10,690 nucleotides of DNA. It comes from an uncultured Achromobacter sp. (lineage in GTDB: Bacteria > Pseudomonadota > Gammaproteobacteria > Burkholderiales > Burkholderiaceae_B). The stretch's first letter is position 1. Each line of letters starts with the position of its first letter. The DNA is taken from assembly GCA_913775005.1 (NCBI GenBank), contig CAJYKY010000421.1:1-10690 (forward strand), read 5' to 3'. This document shows positions 1 through 6,836 of this stretch, in pieces. A program made the position numbers and the translations under genes. Under the pieces are notes generated by a model. That model did no database searches, had not been told where the DNA came from, and saw nothing but the letters and a program-made list of their open reading frames with translations.

Positions 1-1193
1 CGCAGCTTTTCAAGCGTGGCCTGGGCCGCCTGCACGCGCTCCTGCGCGTCGTTCACGCGCGAGCTGCGCATGCCGCCGTCGTAGAGCGGCAAGGACACGC
101 CCATCAGAACGCCGCGCGACACGCCGCTGTTGGACAAACCGGATACGGGACCGATCGACAGCTCGTTGTGCCCACCCAGCACAAAGCCTGCCAGGTACAC
201 CTTCGGCATGAAGTCTGCCTCGGCCAGATCAACGCCGCTTTCGGCGGCTTTCAGCGCGGCAATGCTGGCGATGATGTCGGGCCGATCTGCCAGCGCGCGT
301 TGCAACAGCGCACCTTGCGGCAACTCCTGCGGCGACGGCAGCGGCGCCGACGCGCTGTTGGCAATGCGCAAGCGTGTGTCGGGCGCAACTCCCAGGTGCT
401 CCAGCAAGGCCTGATAGACGTTGCGCTCCAGCCCCGCGCTTCTGACCTGTTGCAGACGCGCCTGCGCGACCAGCTGGCGTGCCTGGGCCGTTTCGACTGA
501 CGTGGTCAGGCCCGCCTTGCGCCGCGCACTGACCGCGTCGTCCACGGCCATGGCGTTCTGCAAGGTCTGCCGGGCGATCTCGGCGCGTTCGCGCGCGGCG
601 CCGTATTCGTAGTAGTTGCGCGTCACGTCGTACACCAGCTTCTGATGCATGGCGTTGAACGTGAAGTTGGCGCCGATGGACAGGTTGCGCGCGGCCTGGT
701 GGGCGGCAGCGCGCCGGCCAAAGTCGAACAGCAGCCATTCCAGACTAAGGATCGGCACGACGCCGCTGATGCTGGTGTCCAGCTTGACTTCCTGATTCAG
801 GACTTCCGGCAGGCGGCGCCGCGTGGCGAGATACCCGCCGACGACCTGCGCGGACAGCATCGGCAGATACGTCGCCTCCGTCATGCCGACCGCCGAGGCC
901 GCCTGGCGCGCCTGGCTCCATGCCAGCCGGGTGACGGGGTTGTTGCGCTGGGCAAGATCAATCAGCGCGGGCAGGTCGTAGACCTGATCGGGCGAGGCGG
1001 CAACGGAAGGGGGCACCGTGGCGGGCCCTTGCGTGGCCAGCGTTTGCCAGTCGGACGGAATGGGCGGCGGCGTCCACGCACGCGTGGCCGACGACGGCGC
1101 GTAGTCCGACGTGTTGACGCAACCGGCCAGCAAGACCGCGCAACTGAGCGCCAAGAGTCGGGCAGAGCGGCGCAGGCGCGTTTCAACGGACAT
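1..1193 (-). CDS. mdtP: TolC/NodT-family outer-membrane efflux lipoprotein (MdtP-like), 3' end cut by window edge
   Basis: This is the outer-membrane channel of a tripartite efflux pump, expected to form a TolC-like trimer that opens a path through the outer membrane for substrates delivered by the adaptor encoded upstream. The frame is open without interruption from an ATG at 1193 to the left edge (397 residues visible). Residues 1-25 form a lipoprotein signal peptide: basic start, hydrophobic core and a lipobox LLAG|C with Cys25 as lipidation site. Two outer-membrane-efflux repeats follow; each carries the family's Asp-x-Gly-x-Arg type turn (FDFGRR at 156-161 and YDGGMR at 371-376). Relatives are near 480-500 residues, so roughly 80-100 C-terminal residues lie outside the window. 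The start overlaps the upstream FUSC gene's stop by 11 bp, indicating translational coupling. The MdtP name rests on gene order and family resemblance; substrate is unknown. Confidence 0.93.
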   Translation of the reverse strand, partial: MSVETRLRRSARLLALSCAVLLAGCVNTSDYAPSSATRAWTPPPIPSDWQTLATQGPATVPPSVAASPDQVYDLPALIDLAQRNNPVTRLAWSQARQAASAVGMTEATYLPMLSAQVVGGYLATRRRLPEVLNQEVKLDTSISGVVPILSLEWLLFDFGRRAAAHQAARNLSIGANFTFNAMHQKLVYDVTRNYYEYGAARERAEIARQTLQNAMAVDDAVSARRKAGLTTSVETAQARQLVAQARLQQVRSAGLERNVYQALLEHLGVAPDTRLRIANSASAPLPSPQELPQGALLQRALADRPDIIASIAALKAAESGVDLAEADFMPKVYLAGFVLGGHNELSIGPVSGLSNSGVSRGVLMGVSLPLYDGGMRSSRVNDAQERVQAAQATLEKL

Positions 1194-3195
1194 CGACCAA
1201 GGCCTCCAAACGGTGAATGCTCCGATCCACGGAAGCGTCGCCGGACCGGGGAACCGGAGCGTGCGGTGGAGAGGTGACGGCGGGCGAGATCGCTTCCGCC
1301 GCATCGTCTGGCGGCCCGTCTTGCACGGACGCCTCGCTCGCGGCTGCGTTGAAACGCGTGCGCAATCTTGCCCGGGAATCGATGCTGAAGTTCGCCTCCG
1401 CCATCTCGGCAATGCGGTCCACGCGTTGCACCACGCTTGCATCCGGGCGCGACGGGGCCAAAGTCAGGCGCTCGCTCAGTTGCCGCACGGCCAGCGCCGC
1501 CGTCGCCACGCGCCGCAGCGCAGAAGGCGAGGGGCGTTGCCGATAGCCCTCAAACCGAGCCAGCGCCATGGCGTTCTGGGTCTGCGCGATGCAGGCCGCC
1601 AGTTTGGATGCCTGCGCCAGGCTCACGTCCCGCGCGTCTTGCTCAGACATGCCTGCGGGGGCCGGCCGGGCCATCTGTGCCAGATGGCTTAGCGCTTGCT
1701 GCACGCTGTCCCAGGCGCGCTGGATCACGCCCACGGGCCACAGCTGCGTCATCATGAAATACAGCACGCAGTTGCCCAGCAGAACGCCCATGATGCGATC
1801 GCGTGCGGTGTCCAGATCGAACGTCGGGCCAAAGCCTTGCAGGATGGTCAGCAGAAAGGCAAGCGCAACCTGCACGCCGGCATAGGACACGCGCTCGTTG
1901 CCGACCCAGACCCACGCGGACACCAAGGTGCCCGCAAACACCAATGCCATGATGGCGCCCACAGAGGTCATGTGCGGCATCAGAAACAGAATCGACGCCA
2001 TGCCCAGCGCTGCGCCGATCAGGCAGCCCACGATGCGCAGCAGCAGCTTGTGCGTGGTCTCGCCGACCGAACCCAAGGCCGCGACGTAGCACGTGATCAG
2101 CGCCGTATGAATGCCCTGCCATTGCACGGCGGTGTAGATGAAATAGCAGAGCAGGGCCGCCGCCGTCACCTTGATGGCGTAACGTATGTGCACGGGGCTG
2201 GTCCAGGCGTCGGGGCGGAAGAACGGGTCTTGCGGCGCCGTGGCCGGGTAGTGCGAGGGCGTGCCGGCCATCCGGTGAAAGCCGCCCCAGATGTCCTGCT
2301 CGACGAGGGATTGGGCGGGCGGATGCGCATCGGGCGCCGGCGCAGGCTGGCCTTGTTCAAGCGCCTGCGCGCTGCGCGCTGTCTGTTGGGCAATGGCGTC
2401 ACGAATAACGGGCGCCGTGTCGGGCGACAGCTTCAGTACCGCCATCGCAATGCGATAGCTCTCTTGCCCGGCGCGCGCGAGGCGCCGCAGCTCATCCGAG
2501 CGGGCCAGCGCCAACATCCGCGTCACACCTAACCGGGCCAGCAAATCTTCTTGCCCATCGCCGACCTGCTCGCGCAGGCGCTGCCGAGATTCCACAGTGG
2601 GATGCGCCAGCCAATCGGCGCAGGCGCGCAGGCGCTGGGCTATCTCTTGCCGCAATACCCGCACGGGCTTGCGCCCGATGAACAGGTTGACTGCCAACAC
2701 GCACGCCATCGGCATCGTCGCCATCAGCCAGGCGTACAGAATGCCGCGCGTCGCGGCCTCACCGAACGGCACGTAATCCAGCAGCGTCAACACAAAGGCC
2801 AGCACCAGCGCGACAATGCCGCCCAGTTCTCCCAGCTTGCTGGCCGACCCCAGGTACAGCAGGATCAGCGAGCTGACGGCAATGGCCAGCACGCGCAGGG
2901 CGGGCGTGTCGATGGTCCAGCGGGTGATCATGAACAGCAGCAGCACAACGATGGCGACCAGCACCGTCAATGCGATGGCAAGCAGCGACCCTTGCGCCGC
3001 GTCGGGCTTCATCACAAAGAACACCAGGTAGCAACTGATCGCGGCTTCGGGGATGCCGTAGACTGCCGCCATCATCGTCGTCAGTGCGCAGGCCAGCGCA
3101 ATGCGCCACGCTTGCGCCAGCCGGCCAGGAAAGGGGTCGACGACATCGTGCGCCGCCCGGCGCAGGAACTCGCTCCAGGTGTCAGCACTTTTCAT
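1183..3195 (-). CDS. mdtO: FUSC-family inner-membrane efflux protein (MdtO/AaeB-like)
   Basis: This is the inner-membrane component of an MdtNOP-type pump. Family members such as E. coli MdtO and AaeB are linked to efflux of aromatic acids or drugs. From the ATG at 3195 the protein has 670 residues (MdtO is about 680). Its architecture is duplicated. An N-terminal membrane block has several hydrophobic helices within about residues 28-175. A soluble, Arg/Gln-rich stretch with a Pro/Ala-rich linker near 283-296 follows. A second membrane block spans about 337-490 and begins with a conserved-looking RYAIKV segment followed by WQGIHTALITCY, closely resembling the matching MdtO segment. The tail is cytoplasmic. 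A TTG four codons upstream (3207) is an alternative start, but the ATG overlaps the adaptor gene's stop by 14 bp and neither has a strong Shine-Dalgarno sequence. The stop overlaps the outer-membrane gene by 11 bp. Substrate cannot be read from sequence. Confidence 0.92.
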   Translation of the reverse strand: MKSADTWSEFLRRAAHDVVDPFPGRLAQAWRIALACALTTMMAAVYGIPEAAISCYLVFFVMKPDAAQGSLLAIALTVLVAIVVLLLFMITRWTIDTPALRVLAIAVSSLILLYLGSASKLGELGGIVALVLAFVLTLLDYVPFGEAATRGILYAWLMATMPMACVLAVNLFIGRKPVRVLRQEIAQRLRACADWLAHPTVESRQRLREQVGDGQEDLLARLGVTRMLALARSDELRRLARAGQESYRIAMAVLKLSPDTAPVIRDAIAQQTARSAQALEQGQPAPAPDAHPPAQSLVEQDIWGGFHRMAGTPSHYPATAPQDPFFRPDAWTSPVHIRYAIKVTAAALLCYFIYTAVQWQGIHTALITCYVAALGSVGETTHKLLLRIVGCLIGAALGMASILFLMPHMTSVGAIMALVFAGTLVSAWVWVGNERVSYAGVQVALAFLLTILQGFGPTFDLDTARDRIMGVLLGNCVLYFMMTQLWPVGVIQRAWDSVQQALSHLAQMARPAPAGMSEQDARDVSLAQASKLAACIAQTQNAMALARFEGYRQRPSPSALRRVATAALAVRQLSERLTLAPSRPDASVVQRVDRIAEMAEANFSIDSRARLRTRFNAAASEASVQDGPPDDAAEAISPAVTSPPHAPVPRSGDASVDRSIHRLEALVDVR

Positions 3196-4234
3196 CGGCG
3201 TGAACAATGACGGTGGCAGATCCGCCTGCGCGCATCAGGTCCTGCGGCGGGTCTTTGAGCAGGATGCGTACCGGAAAGCGCTGGCCTACGCGGACCCAGT
3301 TCAAGGTCTTGGGCACATAGGGAAGGCTGCGCGGGATGGAAATGAGGTCTTCGGCGGCAACCCCCCAGCCAATGGAATCGACCACGCCCGCAAGCGGCAT
3401 AGAGCGGTCCGCAGCCACGTAAACACGGGCGCAAGCGCCGCGCTGGATCGTCGTCAGTTCGGTCTCAAGAAAGCCGGCCGAGGCGTACCAATGGGTGGTG
3501 TCGATCAGGCTGAACGCGGACTGGCCCGGCAAGACATAATCGCCCTGGGCGATGGACACGCCCACCACGCGGCCGTCGTTGGGCGCCAGGACTTCGGTTT
3601 CGCGCAACTGACGTTCGGCAATGGCCAGCTGCACATGGCTTTGGGTGACCAAGGCCGCCGCCCCTGCGGTGGTGCCCACCAGGGATTGGGCGGCGTCGCG
3701 CTGTGCGTACGCTTCTTTGAGGCTGGTCTCCGCATTGCGTTTCAGCGTCTGGGCATCGTCCACCTGCTGCGCGGTCACATAGCCTTTGGGCAGCAGGCTT
3801 TGCAAGCGTTGCAGCGTTTGCGTGGTGTGCGCCACGTTGATTTGCGCCCGCTGGATCTGTTCGGTGGCAATGGACGCGTTGGACGTTTCGGCGGCCACGC
3901 CGCGCTCGCGGGTGTCCAGCGCGGCTTCGGCAACCTTGACGGCCGCGCGCGCCTGCTCCACTTGCAGTTGGTAGAACTCGGGGTCGATCCGGAACAGCAG
4001 ATCGCCCTTGGCGACCAGGCTGTTTTCTTGCACGGCCAGCGTCTGAATGCGGCCAGGCACGCTGGCGGCCATGCGTGCAATGTCGGCGGTCAGTACCGCG
4101 TCTTCGGACAGCGGACGGGCGTCCAGGCGCGCGAAATAGAGCCATCCCAGCACAAGCGCCAGGCCGCCGAACACGATCGGGACAAGCATCGCAATCATGC
4201 GCCGGCGACGAGGGGGCGAAGTGGCGGGCGGCAT
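3182..4234 (-). CDS. mdtN: HlyD-family periplasmic adaptor (membrane fusion protein, MdtN-like)
   Basis: This adaptor bridges the FUSC inner-membrane protein and the TolC-like channel. From the ATG at 4234 it has 350 residues (E. coli MdtN is 343). It has a basic N-terminus (RRRR at 9-12), one membrane anchor at about 13-34, and a first lipoyl half-motif at about 57-88 (VPGRIQTLAV...KGDLLFRIDP). A long Ala/Gln-rich coiled-coil hairpin follows at about 90-212. The second lipoyl half lies near 214-235 (VLAPNDGRVVGVSIAQGDY), then a beta-barrel region. Segments HWYASAGFLETEL and NWVRVGQRFPVRI closely resemble the corresponding parts of MdtN, which supports this subfamily over EmrA or AaeA. The start sits one base after the ytcA-like stop (TGA-C-ATG), so translation is probably coupled. 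A longer form from 4285 would overlap the upstream gene by 50 bp and add a poorly fitting Cys-rich leader, so I reject it. Confidence 0.93.
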   Translation of the reverse strand: MPPATSPPRRRRMIAMLVPIVFGGLALVLGWLYFARLDARPLSEDAVLTADIARMAASVPGRIQTLAVQENSLVAKGDLLFRIDPEFYQLQVEQARAAVKVAEAALDTRERGVAAETSNASIATEQIQRAQINVAHTTQTLQRLQSLLPKGYVTAQQVDDAQTLKRNAETSLKEAYAQRDAAQSLVGTTAGAAALVTQSHVQLAIAERQLRETEVLAPNDGRVVGVSIAQGDYVLPGQSAFSLIDTTHWYASAGFLETELTTIQRGACARVYVAADRSMPLAGVVDSIGWGVAAEDLISIPRSLPYVPKTLNWVRVGQRFPVRILLKDPPQDLMRAGGSATVIVHADEKC

Positions 4235-4235
4235 G

Positions 4236-4505
4236 TCAGCGGGCAAACAGCACAAGAGACAACAGGAACATGACGGCCGCTGCAAACGCCAGGTAGGTCA
4301 GGAAGTGAACGGGCAGAAGTTCATCGATGCCCCACTTCACCAGCAGCACGCGCATGATCAGGGCGGCGATGCAGCCTGCCGCGGCGCACGCGATCCAGGA
4401 CGGGAAGTAGGAATGGAACACCACCACATAAGGCGGGCGGCTCTGCGCACAACCCGCAAGCAACCAGGGCGTGACAACTGCTGCACTACCAAGACAGATA
4501 CGCAT
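4236..4505 (-). CDS. ytcA: YtcA-like small membrane lipoprotein of the efflux cluster
   Basis: This small protein (89 residues from the ATG at 4505) heads the efflux gene group, as ytcA precedes mdtNOP in E. coli. It has a short signal peptide with lipobox WLLAG|C, Cys19 being the predicted lipidated residue, and then two hydrophobic helices at about 33-55 and 66-87. The segment SYFPSWIACAAAG resembles the corresponding part of E. coli YtcA (YYPSWFF type), and the length matches its roughly 91 residues. Its biochemical role is unknown in the family; genetic linkage suggests an accessory role in pump assembly or stability (inference). An upstream GTG at 4532 would add nine residues ahead of the signal peptide. 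I prefer the ATG because it gives a compact signal peptide and has a GGGGGG run about 10 bases upstream. Small FUSC-associated proteins of the DUF1656 type are an alternative, but the lipobox and sequence fit YtcA better. Confidence 0.82.
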   Translation of the reverse strand: MRICLGSAAVVTPWLLAGCAQSRPPYVVVFHSYFPSWIACAAAGCIAALIMRVLLVKWGIDELLPVHFLTYLAFAAAVMFLLSLVLFAR

Positions 4506-4575
4506 ACTGCGATAACCCCCCGACTGCCGCACTTCTTAACCGCGAGTGCTTAGCATGGTTTGTATTGTGTGCGGG

Positions 4576-4604
4576 TGCCGGCGTGGCATGAACAGCCGCC
4601 GGCA
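4576..4604. repeat. 8-bp perfect inverted repeat upstream of the efflux genes
   Basis: TGCCGGCG at 4576-4583 is the exact reverse complement of CGCCGGCA at 4597-4604, with a 13-base spacer. It lies about 70 bases upstream of the ytcA-like ATG, in the gap after the glutamate decarboxylase gene, so it could be an RNA hairpin or a regulator-binding dyad. GC-rich arms of this length occur by chance fairly often in such DNA, so function is uncertain. Confidence 0.5.
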
Positions 4605-4611
4605 GCAACGC

Positions 4612-4654
4612 ATTCGCGGCGCATCCCCGCAATTCACTTCAATGCGCCGCGAAT
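4612..4654. repeat. 13-bp perfect inverted repeat just downstream of gadB (possible terminator or operator)
   Basis: ATTCGCGGCGCAT at 4612-4624 is the exact reverse complement of ATGCGCCGCGAAT at 4642-4654, with a 17-base spacer. On the minus strand the repeat begins 11 bases after the glutamate decarboxylase stop and ends about 107 bases before the ytcA-like ATG. The position fits a transcription-ending or RNA-protecting hairpin for hdeA-gadB. No T-run follows on the minus strand, so it is not a canonical intrinsic terminator. It could also act as a dyad operator for the efflux genes. The repeat itself is seen directly; its role is inference. Confidence 0.6.
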
Positions 4655-4665
4655 CGCCTTCAATG

Positions 4666-6066
4666 TCAGTGGTGGAACCCGCCGGACTCGTCTTGCTCGC
4701 CTTGCACCGCCACGGGGTGTTTGGCGAAGTAGTCGATGGCGCGGCGGAAATCGTCCAGCAGCAAGCACGCAAGGTCGCGGCTGACGCCATGCCGGACCAG
4801 AATGCGCTGCACGACCAGATCCTGACGGTCCGCAGGCATCGAATACGCCGGCACCTGCCAGCCTCGTGAGCGCAGCCGGTCGGCCATGTCATAGAGGTTG
4901 AAGCCGGGGTTCTTGATGCCGTCTTTCAGTTTCCAGCACAACGCCGGAATGCCTTTGGCAGGGTTCCCGTTGTACAGGATTTCAAACGGGCCCAGCTTGG
5001 CGAGTTCTTCCGACAGGTATTGGGCGGTGTCGTAGCAGGCGTCTTGAATCCGCTGATACCCTTCTTTGCCCAGGCGCAGGAAGTTGTAGTACTGCGCCAC
5101 GATCTGGCCGCCTGGGCGAGAGAAGTTCAACGCAAAGGTGGGCATATTGCCGCCCAGATAATTCACGTTGAAGATCAGTTCTTCGGGCAAATGCGCGGCG
5201 TCGCGCCACACGACCCAACCCACGCCCAGCGGCGCCAGCCCGAACTTGTGGCCGGAGGTGTTGATGGACACCACGCGCGGCAGGCGGAAGTCCCATTCCA
5301 GATCCGGGGCGCAGAACGGGGCCAGGAAGCCGCCGCTTGCACCGTCTACGTGTATGGGAATGTCCAGACCGGTTTCGCGCTGAAGCTTGTCCAGCGCATC
5401 GTGTACCGCCTTGACGGGTTCGTACTCGCACGTGAACGTGACGCCCAGCGTGGGCACCACGCCGATGGTGTTCTGGTCGACGCGCTTGATCACTTCTTCC
5501 GGGCTCATGATGAGCCGGCCGTTTTCCATGGGAATTTCACGGATCTCGACATCGAAGTAGCGCGCAAACTTGTGCCAGCAAATCTGGACCGGGCCGCAAA
5601 TCATGTTGGGCTTGTCTGTGGGCAAGCCTGCCGCTTTCTGCTTCTTGCGCCACGCCCACTTCATCGCCAGCCCGCCCAGCATGGCGGCTTCGGAGGAACC
5701 CGTCGTCGAGCAACCCATCGTGTTGGCGGCGGCGGGGGAGTTCCACAGGTCGGCCAGCATCTGCACGCAGCGCGCTTCAATTTGCGCGGTCTGCGGATAT
5801 TCATCCTTGTCGATCATGTTCTTATCGATCGACTCATCCATCAGTTTGTGGACTTCTTCGTCCACCCAGGTCTGGCAGAACGTGGCCAGGTTCTGTCTGG
5901 AATTGCCGTCCAGCATCAGCTCATCGTGCACCACCTGATAGGCGTGGCGCGCATCGTGCTCTTGTTCGGGGATCTTGAATTTCGGCATGGCTACCGACAA
6001 ATCGGTAGAGGCGTAGACGTCGTCCATCAGGTTTTCGCGGACGGTGTTCTTGGCGTGCAAAGGCAT
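4666..6066 (-). CDS. gadB: PLP-dependent glutamate decarboxylase (GadA/GadB type)
   Basis: The enzyme converts L-glutamate to GABA and CO2, consuming one cytoplasmic proton per turnover, as in the glutamate-dependent acid-resistance system. It has 466 residues, the same length as E. coli GadB. The PLP lysine is Lys274 in SINTSGHKFG, with His273 beside it. The cofactor-binding Asp241 is in HVDGASGG, and the glycine/serine cluster TGSSEA is at 122-127. ICWHKFARYFDVE at 162-174 is typical of the family. The C-terminus ends GGFHH, placing His at 465 and 466, like the C-terminal His465 that mediates pH-dependent auto-inhibition in E. coli GadB. The ATG at 6066 has a good Shine-Dalgarno sequence (GAAGGA, 5 bases away). 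The gene follows hdeA by 99 bp on the same strand and probably shares its transcript. No gadC antiporter lies within the window. gadA versus gadB cannot be told apart here. Confidence 0.97.
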   Translation of the reverse strand: MPLHAKNTVRENLMDDVYASTDLSVAMPKFKIPEQEHDARHAYQVVHDELMLDGNSRQNLATFCQTWVDEEVHKLMDESIDKNMIDKDEYPQTAQIEARCVQMLADLWNSPAAANTMGCSTTGSSEAAMLGGLAMKWAWRKKQKAAGLPTDKPNMICGPVQICWHKFARYFDVEIREIPMENGRLIMSPEEVIKRVDQNTIGVVPTLGVTFTCEYEPVKAVHDALDKLQRETGLDIPIHVDGASGGFLAPFCAPDLEWDFRLPRVVSINTSGHKFGLAPLGVGWVVWRDAAHLPEELIFNVNYLGGNMPTFALNFSRPGGQIVAQYYNFLRLGKEGYQRIQDACYDTAQYLSEELAKLGPFEILYNGNPAKGIPALCWKLKDGIKNPGFNLYDMADRLRSRGWQVPAYSMPADRQDLVVQRILVRHGVSRDLACLLLDDFRRAIDYFAKHPVAVQGEQDESGGFHH

Positions 6067-6092
6067 GGCAATCCTTCAGCAGATGCTCCGGT

Positions 6093-6118
6093 CCGGGGAA
6101 GCACGAGCGCATCCCCGG
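6093..6118. repeat. Inverted repeat between hdeA and gadB (intercistronic hairpin)
   Basis: CCGGGGA at 6093-6099 pairs perfectly with TCCCCGG at 6112-6118. After a 1x1 mismatch, two more G-C pairs can form inside, leaving a loop of about six bases. On the minus strand it lies 47 bases after the hdeA stop and ends 26 bases before the gadB ATG, and no T-run follows. It could stabilise or process the joint transcript so that hdeA and gadB mRNA levels differ, or partly attenuate read-through. Pairing is visible; function is inferred. Confidence 0.5.
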
Positions 6119-6165
6119 GCGGTTCAATTTAAAGGCAAGCGATAAGCGGCGACCGCAAGGCGGCC

Positions 6166-6474
6166 TTACTTCTTGACCTTGCCCCAGCTTTGCACCAACG
6201 CGTCGCGCAGCGCAATTTTCGGATTTTCTTTGCAGTAGGTCAGCACTTCGGGTTTGACCTTGGTAATGCCTTCGACATCCAACGTGGCTTCTTCTGGTTT
6301 GCCTTTGTGGTTCAGGGCTTCAGCAAAACCCAGCACGGTGGGTTGATAGGATTCATTGACCGCCAGGTAGTCGCTGCACAACCACAGCGCAACGGGCTTT
6401 TTTGAATCGGCTTGTGCGGCGCCAGACACAGCAGCCATACCGACCAGAGCAAGAGTCACCATCGTTTTCTTCAT
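6166..6474 (-). CDS. hdeA: HdeA-family periplasmic acid-stress chaperone
   Basis: HdeA is a small periplasmic chaperone that becomes active at very low pH, when its dimer dissociates, and keeps acid-denatured periplasmic proteins from aggregating. The protein has 102 residues. Residues 1-22 form a Sec signal peptide (MKKTMVTLAL..., cleavage after A-Q-A). The mature part of about 80 residues has exactly two cysteines, Cys33 and Cys81, 48 residues apart, the same spacing as the disulfide-forming pair of E. coli HdeA. Family hallmarks include SYQPTVLGFAEALN at 42-55 and LDVEGI at 65-70. A GGAG Shine-Dalgarno sequence lies 8 bases before the ATG. The gene is first of the hdeA-gadB pair and is preceded by the AT-rich divergent region, where its promoter should lie. 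No hdeB is adjacent. Acid-stress induction is expected from the family but is not shown by any operator I can recognise. Confidence 0.95.
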   Translation of the reverse strand: MKKTMVTLALVGMAAVSGAAQADSKKPVALWLCSDYLAVNESYQPTVLGFAEALNHKGKPEEATLDVEGITKVKPEVLTYCKENPKIALRDALVQSWGKVKK

Positions 6475-6836
6475 CTCTATTTCTCCGAATTGCAGAAGTC
6501 GCGTTGCTCCAGATGAACTCAGCGCCGCGTGCTTGGAGCGTCAGACACGCAATGCTCTCGACGTTGGGGGACAACGGCGAATTCGATATTCGTGACGGAA
6601 CAACTTGCGGAAAAAGATGTGCAGAGTGGTCTAGCTGATATGGGGGATTGTGTTGTGTCGATTTTCAGATGGCCTAAAGGTATCACCGAAACTTTTAAAT
6701 ATCCATGTTCTTCGGAATGTTTCGAATTCATTTATCTCTGCGACGCAGGGATGTGTCGGATTGCGACTATCAAATGTTGCGTCGATTCGGGTATGCGACT
6801 TGCTGCGTTTGGCCTCATCACTAAAGGGGAGACGCC
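6475..6836. promoter_or_regulatory. AT-rich divergent intergenic region between hdeA and the yqjE-like gene
   Basis: This 362-bp gap should contain the divergent promoters for hdeA-gadB (leftward) and the small membrane-protein genes (rightward). GC content falls to about 43% over 6601-6780 (77 of 180 bases counted), and to about 35% over 6661-6720, against roughly 65% in neighbouring genes. I found no convincing -35/-10 pair on either strand. A loose dyad, CGACGCA at 6741-6747 with TGCGTCG at 6778-6784, lies 53 bp before the rightward gene. Short reading frames on both strands cross the region, but they have weak starts and no recognisable product. The base composition fits a regulatory region bound by a nucleoid protein, but this is inference. 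Confidence 0.5.

Noticed and set aside
3101..4273. Long 390-codon plus-strand frame opposite the HlyD-type adaptor gene
   Set aside because: It is a shadow of the minus-strand adaptor gene, with a His/Arg/Gly-rich composition typical of antisense frames in high-GC DNA.
4234..4285. Upstream start for the HlyD-type adaptor giving a Cys-rich 17-residue extension
   Set aside because: It would overlap the ytcA-like gene by 50 bp. The ATG one base after that gene's stop gives the normal family length and N-terminus.
5020..6132. 370-codon plus-strand frame opposite gadB
   Set aside because: The minus strand encodes an unmistakable full-length glutamate decarboxylase; the opposite frame has shadow-like composition.
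6519..6731. 70-codon leftward frame upstream of hdeA
   Set aside because: It has no convincing ribosome-binding site or family resemblance and lies in the AT-rich control region.
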